A stretch of 64,000 nucleotides of DNA, taken from NCBI GenBank assembly GCA_008933995.1, contig WARS01000015.1, forward strand, positions 8,080,861 to 8,144,860, read 5' to 3'. Below the pieces are notes generated by a model. That model was not told where the DNA came from, searched no databases, and saw only the letters and a program-made list of their open reading frames with translations. The position numbers and the translations under genes are program-made. Below are positions 14,225 to 28,432 of the stretch, piece after piece (the stretch's first letter is position 1; every line of letters begins with the position of its first letter). Source of the stretch: Datnioides undecimradiatus (Eukaryota > Chordata > Actinopteri > Lobotiformes > Datnioididae).

Positions 14225-14278
14225 GGGGTCTGGGAGGGGTGGAGGGGGGAAATAGGGGATTTGTGGGAGATGTGTGGG
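14225..14278 (+). other. G-rich tract with G-quadruplex potential
   Basis: Seven runs of three or more G occur in 54 bases (starting at 14225, 14232, 14236, 14244, 14255, 14265 and 14276), separated by one to six bases. The first four runs satisfy the usual G3+N1-7 rule on the + strand, which would be the template strand for fbxl17. A smaller G9 run with a nearby GGG lies at about 13868-13883. The whole neighbourhood (13.85-14.57 kb) is purine-rich. Confidence 0.6.
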
Positions 14279-17200
14279 AGACGTGGGCAGAGTATGTGCC
14301 TACGTGCCAGGTCAGCCAGGGTCTTATGGCAGAGGGAAGATGGGAGATGAGCGAGACGGTGAAGGTTGGGGGTTTTGGGGAGCTGGCTAGGCTCTGGGAA
14401 CACAGACAGACAGACAGAAGAGAATCAAACACTGGCTCTCACAGAGCTCAGACACACTCAAGGGGTTAGCAGTGTGTCTGGGTAAAAGAAGAGGGAGGGA
14501 GACATGGAAAAACACAAGAGGAGGGAGAGAGAGAGAGAGGGAGACAGATAGATACAAACAAGCATCTTGAAAAGGTATTTTGTCTTCTGAACTTTCATTT
14601 CATACGTTTTGTTTGTTCTTTCATCACTCTGATCTTAGACACAATTTCAACTTGCTCATTAGGAAAAGATACTTTAGACAAGTATGAGGTGTTGCCAATT
14701 TAAAGAAAACAGAAAAACAGGTCCTGCAGAATCAGACATGACTAATAAATTACTTAGGTAATTAAGATTTAATCACAGTTAGGTGTTAGTCTAAATCTAT
14801 ATCAGGACACTGGGTGAAAGATTAGTTTAACATAGTGAACTGTGATTCACTATCAAAGAGCAAAGTAATAATGTTTTTTGCTGACTTTCTTCAAATAATG
14901 TACTTTCCACAGAAGGCATAGATGTGAAAATAAAAAAGTACAACATTGGAACATTTGACAGTTCAAAAAGTCACAGTTCGTTCAACAATCAGAAAGAGAT
15001 TTTATTCTCTGTCCAAATTAAGAGTTGCTGTTGCATTTTCATTATAAATGAATCCCCAAAACACAGAATCAATGCTTTTTACAAAGCTGTTGCTGTAGTA
15101 ATCAAAGAGGGGAGGGTGAGTGATGACAGGCTCACAGTGTTTCTTGCATCCATGTTGGATGTCTCTTCCTCCATATTCCTTTAATGGACATCGTGAAGCC
15201 TCCCGACATGAAACCATCTTTTTTCTTCCTCTCACTGCCGTCTGAGCATTCCCAACACAGGAACCCGATAACAGATAGCTAGTCTTGATTGGTCCCTGCG
15301 AGACGAGCACAGTAAACCCCTTCCTGGGGGCGACTGGCCCCAAACCCCTTCACAGGATTAGGGTTTGACCTGTAGAAAAGCAGCAGATGAGCAGGGATGG
15401 ACACACACTGAGCTGGAAAGCCACAGGAGTCTTGCCAACAGAACATCTAAGCCCTGAAAGAGGCCACAACACAAGCCAACATATCTGTGTCTGCGCATGT
15501 GTCCAATTACTAAGCTGTGTTTCACTACTGTTTGTAAGAATGTGTCTCATATGTCACTTGTTTTATTCCTGATTTTTGGGGCATTTTATCCCTTTATTAT
15601 AGAGTTGACAAAGGAAATGAAACAACTGTGAGACAGGAAGATGCAAATGGAACAAAGCCAAACTCAAATCAGGACTCAGCAGTAAATTAGCAAATACCAT
15701 TCCTGTAAAAAAAAAAAAAAAAGAGAGAGAGAATTTAAGGCAATATAGTGTCAATAATTCATAAGAAGTTCTACAAAATAAAAGTCAAATACTTTGAATG
15801 TTACTGGCAGGCCACAGATGGGAGTCAGCTGAAAAGTGATGCACATGTGCACAAATGCCAACAAACCTCAGACAGAGACAGTGCGGCTACAGAGGTGGAC
15901 TAATCTATGCTGCTTTGTTATCTGGAGTTACTGAGCTTTGAATTAAAACACAATATCCTTTTTATGACAGCGGTTGATTCATCCATTTGCTCATCCAAGG
16001 TTGTGCCACAATTTGCCACAATTAGCAAAGAAGCTAATTTCCATCAAAGACCCCAGAGGTGCCCTAACAAGTAAAGGAAAAAAAGACCAACTGACGACAA
16101 AGTTACAGCAGACAGCAGCAGAAAACAACTAACTTCAAATGTTGAGACCATATCTTAATGTCATATGGAAATCATTTCTTCATGTGAGATCTCAATTAAA
16201 AGCACACTGTGTGTTATAGTCTCTAATACAACATGTGCTGAGGCATTTGTTCACCGAAGGACACAAACTAACTGACAAAAGGACCTTTTTCCATAACAGG
16301 ATGTTGCAATCCTCTTCATTATATTTCTTATTACTTGTAGGCTTGTTAAAGCCTGTTTTTGGCTGCATGTCAACACAACAGAATTGTGTGCAGACCCTAC
16401 AGATCTACTGATAAAATGTTCTTACAGTAATCACAGGTGCACAATTATGTGTACCCCTGCATCTGCTTGTAAACACTCTGTGTCATGAAAAAGGGTACGA
16501 CTCTAAAACAAGCCGACAGACTCTGCTGCTTCCCTCTGGAAAATAAAGTCGGGCAACTGCCAGATATCAACAGGGACTAAGAAGGAGCTTTCTTCTGTTG
16601 TTAGAGAACAACTTTGATCAAAGTTATTTCTCCTCATCCATCTCTGACTCTCCTGGCCAGTCATAAATCATCTTCACTGTGCCAACTGTCAGGCTCGGTC
16701 CCAGAGCCGTGAAGAGCTAATTCACCAGCATAACGCTCGGAGCCCATCTCTGCTCTGCTGCCTTAGCATGTGAGAAAGAACTGTAAAACCCGTCTATTCT
16801 TGGACTCACCTTAGTCGTCTCAACAAACGTTTGTTAATAATTTTGCATGTGCCTGATTCTTCCTATTATCCTAATTAGCTTACACAAGAAATCCAGTTCT
16901 ACGGCACACAGTTTGTATGTCAGTATCGTGGCTAATGTAAGCCAGAGTGATGGATCCAAAAGTATTTGCAATTACCGGGGTCTTGCATGTACTTACACAC
17001 AAGTTAAAAATATCTTTATGTCTTTGTAACCTGGCATGCATGCGCCCTAAAAGAGCCCACGTTGAGTCTAGTTGACACGAATGAGACAAACCTTTTTAGC
17101 CTTTAACTCCCTCATGGACCACAGTCATAAAATTATTTGCTTGGCTGCACTGAGTTCTGCCAGAGCGTATCTGCAATGCTAATAAACTCCATCCGTGCTG

Positions 17201-17420
17201 GCAGGTAATAGCATGCTACTGTAACTTTTCTACCTCAGCTCAGCACAGCTCAATCAGCCCCCGCCAGAGGCCTCTCCTCTATGAGTCCCCGCGGCTCAGA
17301 ATCAGCAACTTTCAATCTCGGTGTGTTAGCACGCAAGACGACGCAACTGTACGTTTGGGACGGGTGATGAGACAAGCAGACAGCACAGCGTGAGAGTGAG
17401 AGACCAGCAGCACCGGTGCA

Positions 17421-17470
17421 CGCACACACACGCAGACACACACACTGTCACACGTACAAACACACACACT
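17421..17470. repeat. Imperfect CA-rich repeat
   Basis: This is an interrupted CA/CG-CA tract. CT-rich simple sequence follows at 17624-17657. These tracts create spurious open frames on both strands here. Confidence 0.85.
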
Positions 17471-18395
17471 GTCTAATATCAGCTCGGTCCCCGACTCCCT
17501 TTAAGAGACCTGAGAGCCAAAGAGGGAGAAATAAATACTCTGCTTTATTACTGGGAGAAAGACAGAGAGGAGAGACGAGGGGAGGAGGAAAAAGTAAAAC
17601 AGAGAGGCAGGATGAGAATGCACACTCTCTCTCTCCCTCTCTCCCCCTCTCTCCCCCATATACACATGCATGCACACACACAGACGCATGACTGGCTCTA
17701 CCTGATCTTGCTGAATCCCATATAGGAGTGGAGAACTCTTTAATTCCCCCAGTCAGCAAACCTCCCTCGCGCCTCTGTCCTCTCATATACTGTCAGCTGA
17801 CAAAGTAGAAAGAGGGTCTCTGCACACTATATAATGCCATAATATAATAACACTCAAGCCATGGTTATGCACCAACATCTGTGACATTATGAGGTAAAGA
17901 TGTGTTTCTTCTTCATCTACAAGCACTACTAGCGTGTAAACTGGTTCAGAGAACAGAATAAATCGCATTTGTTAGCGAAACAAACTCCACAGGGTACCTT
18001 TAATTAACATTCACAGAGCAGCGTTGGCCTACTGCTTTAAACCTGCACAGTGGCGTTGTACTGTACCGTACAAGGTGAGGTACACTACAAGAAATAAGTT
18101 CCTGCCAGCAGGATCAGATCTGCAGTGTAGTTTTGTTGTGTTGGATCAAAGTCATTTTTGATCTTAATGCTAACACTGCTGTGTCACATGGGGGAACAAA
18201 CTAAAACTTTGACAGAGAAAAAAGCCTGTAATCTTATATTTCTAAAATAAACTACTTTTTTATTTTTGATAGAAACTTTAGCCAATGAAAATTTAGGGAA
18301 AAAAACTTTTTGTTGATTATATGAGCTCTACTAAACTAATCCAAAATTATCTATTAGGACCAAGAGAGAAGAGCATGACCCTGTGCACATTTTTA

Positions 18396-18515
18396 TTCTT
18401 ATTTTTAATCACATGTTCTATTGCTTGTAATTTATTGATGATCTTATTTGCTCTGTACAGCACTTTGGTGGACACTTGTTGTCTTTTATAAATAAAGTAA
18501 CTTGACTTAACATCT
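18396..18515 (+). repeat. 3' tail of a LINE-type retrotransposon
   Basis: The stretch contains GTACAGCACTTTGG, then a short AT-rich segment, then TATAAATAAAGTAACTTGAC. This arrangement (CTGTACAGCACTTTGG followed by TATAAATAAAGTTGA-like sequence) is a common 3' end of teleost non-LTR elements that I recognise. Only the tail remains, as expected from 5'-truncated insertion. The exact family is not determined. Confidence 0.65.
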
Positions 18516-21500
18516 AACAGTACAGCTGCAAGCAGCACCATGAAGAATAAGACAGCTGCATGCTGCCTAACCAGACAACAAAGCTGCAAGAAAGCTACAG
18601 GAGACTTACCAGCAACAAGTGAACCTAGTACAAGGTAACTGCCCCTACACTGACCGGGTGCAGATTGGATACTCACAATTGATTAGGCTGTGAAAAATCT
18701 GATCCAGCATAACTAAAAACCATTGATCAAGTAAAGTGCAATGAATAACGGCAGATTCCACCCAAGTATAAAAACCACCTAAATATCACGCTGTGGCACT
18801 GCCATTCATAAGATTTAAGATGTATTTTTGTTCTTTTTCTATGAAACCAAACAGATTCACATGACTTAAAAATCCCTTCATTTCTTCCATTTAAGCTGCC
18901 TGAGTGTGAGAGTGTGAGAAAGTGCCTAAGAAGAAGGCCAGGATTCCCACTAAATCATGTTCCCTTGATACAACCCTGTAGGAGGAAGAAGGAAGGCTTC
19001 CCCTGACCCAGTGCCACACAGAAGATTCCCCAGATAGACCAGCCTTCCACAGTCAACATGGACGTCCCCTGGCACATTCCTGTGGTACCCCACATACTGA
19101 AGGGAGACATTTGAAAGTGTATATATAGATCGTGTGTGTGTGCGCGCTAGGAGCGTGTGTGTGTGTCTTCAGCCACAGTAATCCCACGCTACTCTGGCAC
19201 AGCTCCAGCAGACATGGGAACACCACAATGGATTACTCATGGAAGAGAAGGATTTACAGAGGAAGAGAAAGAGATCAATGGAGGAAGGTACTGTAAGAGG
19301 GGAGGTAGAGCAAAGAGTTTCCTGAATACCATTAGTCTGTATCTGCAAAGCCAAAGAGGGGTAATCAGTTTAAGATTACCATTTCTATCAATACACTTCA
19401 GATAAAGCAAGAGCAGAAAAGGATGGGGGGCATAGAGAGAGCTGCGGTTTCAGGAAAGACTGTAGAGAATATAAGGTGCATAAAAATATACAGAAAAACA
19501 CCACATCCTATTAGTTAGGGTTAAAAATAAATCTTCAATAGTATGAAGCTAAGAAAATAACCGTCGCTCTACATTTAGACTTAATTGGATGGGGGAAAAA
19601 AAGTTGAGCACACTTCTGTTATGATGATTTTGATTTCTCCGAGCTCAACACGGGTTCTTTGCTCCAGGTTCTCACCTGATTCCACTTAGGACCTGTGAAA
19701 CAGTGTAGCCCTTATATCCTCACAAAACAATCTCCGCCAGTCTGCAGGCAAGCTCTTGTTGCAGATTCAGATGTTCAATGTTCCCAACATGCAATCACAC
19801 ACTGCTGTGAGGACGTGAGGTCTGTGAGACCCACTGTTCCTCCTTCATTATCAAACTGAAGCTTAACTAATTGTCACATTAGTTTTTGTCTCTGACATTA
19901 CTTCAGTGCGGTGATGTCTACCAAACTGGTATATAATGATGTCCACATTGAAACACTGCGATGGCAGATGATATCGCAACACAGAAAGCTACATCTGACC
20001 ATATCTGGGGCTTTTCCAAAAAGTACAAGCGTGAGAGTGAACATCAGATGCAGTGGACTGATGCTGTAACCACTCCCCACCAAAAGAACTGGTTTCTTTT
20101 TATGCAGAGTGCAATAAGACCATGCTAGAGACATTTGACGAGCAGTATGATTATTTTCCAGTATGTAGTTACTGTTCATTTTACTTGCTGGTCTCATTTA
20201 GTTTTCTCACTGCTATATTTTCAGCATATTCAGAATAAATCTGTTCGGTTGACTTTAAAATGGAAGTTTAACAATTGCCAATAAAGAGTGCTCTTATCCT
20301 GTTTTTACTAAATGGGAAACAACAACTTTTTGCAATTTACAGAAAGATTTAACTTGACTTTTATAGCTATTACATAATCCAAAAAGTGTATATTTAATAT
20401 GTGCATGTATAAGTATTCTAAACTTTGAAGCTACAAGAAATGTGGTAACAAGAGAACTGTTATGCTTTTTAAAAATAAACAGAAAGAACAGCTTTGACCT
20501 TAAAACTGCACGTTGAACTGTGATTTTTATGCACGCTTACACCTCTAATGTGCACAGTGACGGTGTACACAGATATGACAGTGTAAACCAATCAGACTGA
20601 GGTTTTAAACTGGATCAGGTGTGCCAGAACAAGGCTGGAGCAATAACCTGATGTCTTGGGTATTTCATAACAAGTGTGCTGAAGCCGACGGATTTAATAA
20701 TGCGAGATAAAATACATCCCACACACAAGAGCGCAAATACAAAGCAAAACCAAGATTCACAGTCGTGTACGAGAAAGTATGCTCTCTCTCTCTCTCTCCC
20801 TAACACACATAAATGCACACACAGAGCACATCACCCTCCCACCCCGCTCAGCTGCTCCTCTACCTCCCACCACACTGACCTTCACCTGTCACACAGGCCT
20901 CATATTTACAGCCACTACAGCCCATCTGCCCACACTCAGCCCTGACTGTCAATCAGCAGCAAGCTGCCTCCCCCTCTGCCAATCCATCAACAGGCCCAAA
21001 ACACTGAACCACACCACCCGGCACAAACACTGACATCAACAACAAGCAATCCAGCTCTCTCAGTGGCTTGATGCCACTTTTTGCTAAACTGATACCTACT
21101 TAAACTTAACTGAGCAGAGGTTTGGATGACTTTATCCTACTTTTTCTGCAAATGTAAAATGAACTAAATGATTTCCCAGATTCCCCCTCTATGCCCATAC
21201 TAGGTTTAATCAAACTTCTTATCTGTGCATCTACTAATCAGTTATAAATAGAATCTGTAAGCACAGAACTGAGCTTCATGCATCATCATGCAGGAGAAAG
21301 GAATGAAAATGCATTTAACACTGAACTCCCACCGGATACCATATATTACAGGTGACAGGTGATCTGAGCTGGCTAGCAGAGAGGCTGTTGCTATGTAATC
21401 AAAAAGGTAATAAAAACTGTCAGTTTGTGGACGCCGCATACCACCCATTGCGTAATGTTTCATAACATGCAGCTACGGATGTCTTTTTTAATTGTAAGTG

Positions 21501-21807
21501 ATGAAGGACACATGTTAAGGTTGAGCAGCCACACCCTCAGCACATCTTTGCTTTCTAACATTATGTAGCAACATGATGTCTAATGGGATGCAGTGGCTGC
21601 CAGTTGTGCACAGTCAGTTCTTATTATTCATAATTTCAGTCCTGTGCAGGTATAGAAAAGGTCAGCTACAAATTCATTTTGTGCAAACACACACGTGAAC
21701 ACACCTATATTTCCAGTAATGGCTCATATTTTCATCCCCTCATCGCTGTCTAGAAAAGTGGGGCAAGTGCTCCAGGTAGTATTGCATGCTAAGAGCTTTC
21801 ATACATG

Positions 21808-21862
<55 letters not shown>
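21808..21862. repeat. Compound (CT)n(CA)n microsatellite
   Basis: About 19 bases of CT repeat run directly into about 36 bases of CA repeat. This is a compound dinucleotide repeat and is likely to be highly polymorphic. Confidence 0.97.
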
Positions 21863-21867
<5 letters not shown>

Positions 21868-22150
21868 GAGACACACACACAAACATCTTCCCCTGCAGGT
21901 AGTAGTGCCTGGGTAGGGGCCCACTGGATCCAGCCCCCTGCATCTCAATGACAACCACACATCCACAGGGATTTATCTAAATGCAAATCAGCTGCCTTCA
22001 CTCAACAACACACACATAATTTACTTTGCATGCCCCAAAATACACGATGCAGCCGGGCACAGCCAGCCAGACAGTCAGTCAGGCAGCCGGGCAGGCCTTC
22101 GGCTCTGCCTTTCCCTTTTATCTGTGCCCTCTGGAGCGTGCTCATTTTCA

Positions 22151-22197
22151 CCAAATTCACTTTTAATTGAGAGCTAATTGAGCTAAGCCAAATTCAC
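22151..22197. promoter_or_regulatory. Paired TAATTGAG sites flanked by a 10-bp direct repeat
   Basis: CCAAATTCAC occurs at 22151-22160 and again, identical, at 22188-22197. Between the copies lie two TAATTGAG sequences (22164-22171 and 22175-22182). TAATTG is a classic homeodomain core. The flanking AT-rich sequence (about 22110-22200) has no tandem repeats. This looks like a compact enhancer module, but function and conservation are inferred. Confidence 0.4.
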
Positions 22198-24079
22198 ACA
22201 GGAGGTAGATCGGATGGGCGATGAGGAGGAGCGCAAAGGGAAAAGAGGAGAGAGGCAGAGGGGAAGACCGGTAGCTTCAAGGACAGGAGAGGGAGAGCGA
22301 GATTTGGAGAGGCAGGTGACAAAAAATCCTCTTGAATCCTCTCACTCTCAAAAGAAGAGACACACTTTGAATGACTGAAAAAAAGATAAAGAGGAGGGAA
22401 AATTATAATAAAAACAAGGCAGAATTGCTTAATTTGTTACCAAGTGGACTTAAAGAGACAAAAAGTGTTTACTGAGGAAAAAGCTATTGATATTTTAACT
22501 ACAAGGTCTTCAGGCAATCCAAAACCCGTGTCTTAAACTTGTCCTAAACAGCCACAGGCAAAGTGTGCTTTCACTGCAGCAGCAATGTCAATCGAACTTC
22601 TGTTCACCTCAACGACCTGTGCTGCCCTTCCAAGTGATAAAGTTGACCCAGAGCAATGTGCAAGGTGTCTATGAAGATGCTAAGACCTGCAACCCGTGAT
22701 GTAAACCGTGCTGTAAAGTGATCTATGCCTCAAAGGTTATCCGGGGTCTCACCGATGGGGAAACAACCTCCTTGATGCCGCCTGATGCTTTCTCTACTTC
22801 TACATAGCTGTTAATTAGCCCAGCTAAGTGCACCATTAATCGATTGCTTGTCTCTATGCTATATCTCATAACAGCATTGCTCTCTGGCAACACCAGTCGA
22901 AGATATGTGAGGTTCAGGAAGTCGCACTCTTCCACTGGTTAAATACTGGTGGTGCTGGAGCAGGAAGAGGTAGAGAGTAATGACTGCCTCTCAAAGACGG
23001 GAGTGGTTGATGTGCTTCCTCAGAGGAGGAAAACTGCTGCACAGTTTAACTTTATTGAAATTGATTATATTAATAATAGGGACAAGAGGAAGAGTGTTTG
23101 GATGACCAACCTAAAATTGTTTACACTTTGCTTGAACCAAGAAATTTAAAATCAGAAGTACCTTAGGTCAAAGGAACATTGTTTTTTAGATGTAGATATT
23201 ATATTTTTGGGGCATACTCTGCTTTTACTGCAGTCGACATAGCAAAGAAAGACAGAGACGTACAATATGTAACGCAGATAACCAGCTAGAACCAAATTAG
23301 TGATGTTTGCAACGGTGTAGCAGGGCAGAATCGATTCCACAAAACACTGTTAAACAAACTGTATTTAGATATATAGCCTCTATGCAACTGTGTGGACCGC
23401 AGTACAACTATGTACAACTATGTACATCCGAATTACTCGTCAAAGAGACAAGTGTGGAAAATCTAAAGTAAAGGTGGACATGAGCAGAAAGTGGAAGAAA
23501 ACAAATAAATAAAAAAAGAAGCTCTGCTTGCCACAAAGTGATGACGACTAAACATACTGATTGTTGTTCAGGCATTTTTGCCAGACAACAGACAAATAAA
23601 TGTACAAACGAAGGGAATTTCTTGCATATAACAGACTGTAATGCACAAATCAGGCGCTGCCTCAACAGATGGTAGGCATGCTGCTCACCTGACAGCTATT
23701 TAAAATCAACTTAGCTGTTTAGCTGACTGGTGAACTGCAATCCAGAATAGTGTGCATCACGTGCCCACAGTGACAAGGTTTTTACAAGAAAAGCGAAAAT
23801 GATAATAATTAACAATAATTAATATTAATATGTTAATTGTTCCCACCAAGAAAAGTTTTGGATTTGGGTAAATTCAGCAGAAGGGAGATTAGTGTGGCTT
23901 AGATGGAAATATTAAAATATCTCACACATTTTTGAGTGTTTGGTTTGGGTCTGGTTTTTCTTTGTTGATGATGCACTGTGCATTTAAATCATAAATTAAG
24001 GCGTGAGAAACACTGAAAATGTCTTTCAAGTTGCCAACACAAAACACAACAACAGAAAAAACGATTGCTTCTTTATTAA

Positions 24080-24101
24080 ACTATGATTAAACAATCATAG
24101 T
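24080..24101. repeat. Small perfect inverted repeat
   Basis: ACTATGATT and AATCATAGT form a perfect 9-bp stem around a 4-base AAAC loop. It may be chance or the core of an old foldback element. No further structure was seen around it. Confidence 0.5.
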
Positions 24102-26409
24102 GTTTTTGCTGGTTGCAGCTTCACAGAGACTACCATTTGCATCCTCGTCTCATTTTATAAAATTGTAAAAGGGTAATATTGCTTTTGTTTAAGCTGCTGC
24201 TTATAATAAAGATGGAAAATGTGACTAACATCTGTTAATTGTGAAGTTTTAAAAAGTAAATTATAAATTAAATGAATTGAAAAGGACCTTTTAAAATGAA
24301 AAAAGCCCTAAATGATATTCTGAGCTGATTAAACAGCAGACAACCATCAGTCAGGTATCAACTGAAAATGAGTTTTTGACAGCCAGAAAATATTTCCAAT
24401 CTCACTAAGAAACAGAACCCTGAAGCTTTACAAACCTTTAAAATACTTCAGTAGTGTAAAGTTGGGGAAAACAACGCTGTGTGATGCTGAACAGTTTCAG
24501 GAAAACAAAAGCCTTTATTGACTCCCAGTCCAACTAACTCCCTGTGCAAGTCCATTAGCAGAGTGAGGGAACGAACCCACCAGGAAAGAAGAAAGGTAGA
24601 AACTAGTCTCACCAATGGTAAATTTGTACTCAAAATAAAACTCTTCCCAGAGCGAACCAGAAGCAAACCAACAAGAAACTCTCTACCCATCTCTGTGCTG
24701 TAGGCAGCAGCAACTGTAGCAGCCTGAGAAGAAAACAAACAAATCTCAATCCCTCCTCTTGTGACTTCTCTGAGAAAGTCAGGCAAGCTATTTCGAGTTT
24801 TGAAGATGTGGTCCACAATTACGGCTTCTGAAAAACCCAAAGACAAGCAAAATCCTGTGTGAAAAAATCCATACTATAATCAAATTTTAATCCTGTTGCG
24901 TGCTTAATTCACACTGGAAAATAAACAAAATGAAGAGTAGCCTCAAAATTATTAGCACCTTCAGAAAAAAAAAAATTGATAAAACTGTCCAACAACACAA
25001 TAACTGGGTGGTGATATGACAGCCCCAGCAACATTTTACAAAACATACAACATTTAAGCATTTTTTTGAAAAGATTTTAAAGCTACAGTTGTAGTATTAC
25101 AACTTCAACACTTCATACACACTCACCTTCCACTTCATTAAGTACCCCAGAACAACCTAATGTAATCCTATATAACAGTTCTGCCTATATTTTCACTTTT
25201 ACAAAGTTTCTGGTTTTTCAGTTTTGGTTGAGAAAGGTGATAATTAATGCTGCATTGTGTTGTTGCTAAAGTCACAGTGGCTTGTGGTGTTGTAGCAAGT
25301 CCGCTGTATTGAATGGTATTTCTAATATTCTGTCACTCTCATGTTAATGGGGTTGACACTCATTGTTACAATTATAATAATAAAGATTAGATTAATACTT
25401 AAATCAATAACTGTCAATTAAATCAGAACCTTTTTTATATTGCACAAGTGCACCTAGTGAAGTGGCATGTGACAGTAATTTCCACTTTGTACTGTATGTA
25501 ATGGTAATGTCTATTAAATTGTAACTTCCAATATTCTTCACATACCTTCACTTTTGACAAAGCAGATCAGTTGCATTAGAAGGTGGCATGACTCAACCAT
25601 GAGCTAAGTCATCTGCAACAGTGAAAACCCATACACTGTACAGTAAAATGCAACCAAATTAACTTCATTTCTGTGTCATGCAGTTGGCTTTGAACAAAAA
25701 ATGCGCAATATTTAAACTTCTGTGAAGGACAACAACAACAACAGGGGACTATTGTGATGTGCAGCCCTCAGTCTCTGGAACTGAGAGGTTTTCCTGACGT
25801 CAGGAGTCACTACAATAAAGGTTTCAAGCCTCTTAGAAACCCGCCTCTTAGTAGGGGAAAAAAAGGTCCCACGCAACACCAGTGCTTTTCAGCCAGCATT
25901 CCTACGCCAGGTCGTCCTTGAAAAGATGGACAAGCTGTAGCGAGACAGAGGCTAACAAGAAAAAATATAGGAGGAAGACAGAGGGAAGCTCTGTGGAGCA
26001 GGCAGAGCCAGAGCAGGAGATGAATGGGAGTGAGCGACAAACCAAGAGTGGGACAAACAAATGCACTGTACTAAACAGACAGAAGGCAGAGGCCCAGCAG
26101 GAGCAGCGGACAAAAACAGAGCAGGGCAGACAGAACCTGTACAGGTGAGGGAATCCCGATTATAGCGTGACCTCGTTAACCCCGCAGGCTCGTTAGAGTC
26201 TCGTTACAGCAGCATTCTCGAAGCCCATCCTCTGTCACACCTTCATTAAGCCCATCGACCCACTGTGCTTATTAAACACATTCATTACCCCGAGTATCGA
26301 ACCGCTGCTGCCATCGCCGGCCCCGAATGCATCACAGGGGGAGGCTGAGGGGTGATGTCTGGTGGAGGGTGAGATGGCAGACGGGGAACATGTAGAAGAG
26401 GGGATGGGT

Positions 26410-26455
26410 CACACACACACACAAACACGCATGCACGCACGCACGCACACACACA
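26410..26455. repeat. Interrupted CA / GCAC microsatellite
   Basis: A CA tract is interrupted by tandem GCAC units (about 26431-26447) and then resumes as CA. Confidence 0.93.
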
Positions 26456-28407
26456 GCATCTATGGACGTTCATAAAGACACACACCTTTCTGCCTCTTAT
26501 CAATCATCACTAATGAAGTCAGTGATTAGAGCTGCTTTGGCCTCTCAATCACAAAGAGACTGAGACAACGGGAGGAGACAGTGACAGAAAGGGGGAGAAA
26601 GAAATCGGGAGGGAGGATATGGCTTGGCTGAAAGAGGAGGAGAGTGATGGCATGGGTAGCGGGACCGTAAGGGTGAAAAGAGGATAAAGAGAGTTTAAAA
26701 TAGGCTGAAAAAAGGCAGGTAGACTTCTCCTTCAGTCTTCTCCTCTTCTGTTTTACAGTTTACGGTCTTTTCTACATAGTGGAGAACAGTGAGGAATCCC
26801 AACGGAGGGCTATTCATCATGATACATACAGACCAGGACCACTGAGCTAAAGGCAAGGCCTCCTTTCTGGTTTCATGCTCCTGCTTTAAATGATGACATC
26901 ATTTCTGCCCATCTCAAACAAAAGGAAAACTCATCATCAGAGAGAGGGAGAGGGAGAGGAAGAGAAAGAGCGCAAAGAGATTAAGAAGAGTAAAGGCGTG
27001 AGCGAGGTGTCGGAAAGGGCCATGAATCACAGTGACATCCCTGGCTGGGTGTCAGACGCTACTGCTGTCTGGTGCTGGATAAACAGAGGGCCTCCAAGGC
27101 AATGCTCCTTAAACACTGGCCAGGTCAGAGCCTGGCACTGGCCCTCAGGAGAATTGAAATGGGTGCCAAACTCTCTTCACCAAAATTGATGGTCAAAAAG
27201 TTAAAGGGCTGTTATGTTGCTAAAATCTCTTCCAACTTGCTGCTGGCCTGCAGGGGTAGACAAAATACAAAAACATCCGATTTTTTTGTAATTAGACTCA
27301 AGTTGAAAGTAGAAACACAAGGTCAAAAAAAATAGAAAGAAGGATAACAGAGGAACAGACTGCTATTACTATTTTATATTAATTCAACTACCAATTATTA
27401 ATCTCAATGAATCAAGTAGTCTTAAAAAAATACCCTTCCCAATATCATACTAGACATTGTTAAATGTCCCACTTTGTCCAAGCAAAACCTCAAAACTAAA
27501 AAAGATACAGGAAATTACATCAATAAACCAAGACAAACTGCCAATTCTCACATCTGAGAGCCACGAAATGGTGAACTTTTGCTGGAAAAGCGACTTAAAT
27601 GATTAATCAATCAATAAAAGTTCTGTTTGTAAACTATACAAAAATTGTGAAAAATACCTGTAATATTGTCCCAAAGTCAGAAAATAACCCAAAAAGGATC
27701 CCTTTACCATCATATATATTTCAAAGAAGACCATCAAATCCCCACATTTGAAAAGCTGGGGAAAAAAGTTGAAAGAATTAATAAAACAATATATTTATGA
27801 TAAAAACAATTACTAATTTGTTTCTGTCAATTAACTAATGGCTTAGTTGTCTAGTCGTGACCGTAGGACTCCTCTTAACTTTACCCAACATGGGAATCGC
27901 TCTTTCATATTTACATCCAAGTGTCAGGGTACAGAATCTAACAGAGACTTATTAGCTGGACAGCAGGATACATTTTGCACAACCACCCAGAAAAACGTGT
28001 TTCAACTGAAGAAAAGGATAAAAAATGAACTGTGCCTTTCATCTCAGCTTTTCGCCCCCCGTCTCAGGCTGAAGTCCCCTCCATGTGCTCAGCCAGAGTC
28101 GGCAATGGACAGAAAACGAATGGAAATGGGAGTCACATTCACATTAACATTCTTCAGTGCCTTTGCTGGTACTCTGGTAGCTGCGGGCAAACGCTTGATA
28201 ACGTCATTGAGACGAGTGCTGCTACAACATCTACGGTGCTGAGAGATTACCACGGCAAAGGCCATTCAGACTTCTTGGCTACAGGTGAGCAAATGCTTAT
28301 TTTCATTTCAATAGTATTCAAATTCTCACATAAATTACACGCTATTTGAAAAGCACATGAAAGGCGCTAACAGCAACCACCCACTTCACATATGTAAATA
28401 TGCAGAC

Positions 28408-28432
28408 ATATATATATATATATATAATATAT
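28408..28432. repeat. (TA)n tract
   Basis: An alternating TA run occurs in AT-rich noncoding DNA. A shorter TA run occurs at about 29092-29104. Confidence 0.9.

Noticed and set aside
21808..21862. Tandem repeats considered as a CRISPR-like array
   Set aside because: These are simple dinucleotide repeats in a vertebrate genome, with no spacer structure.
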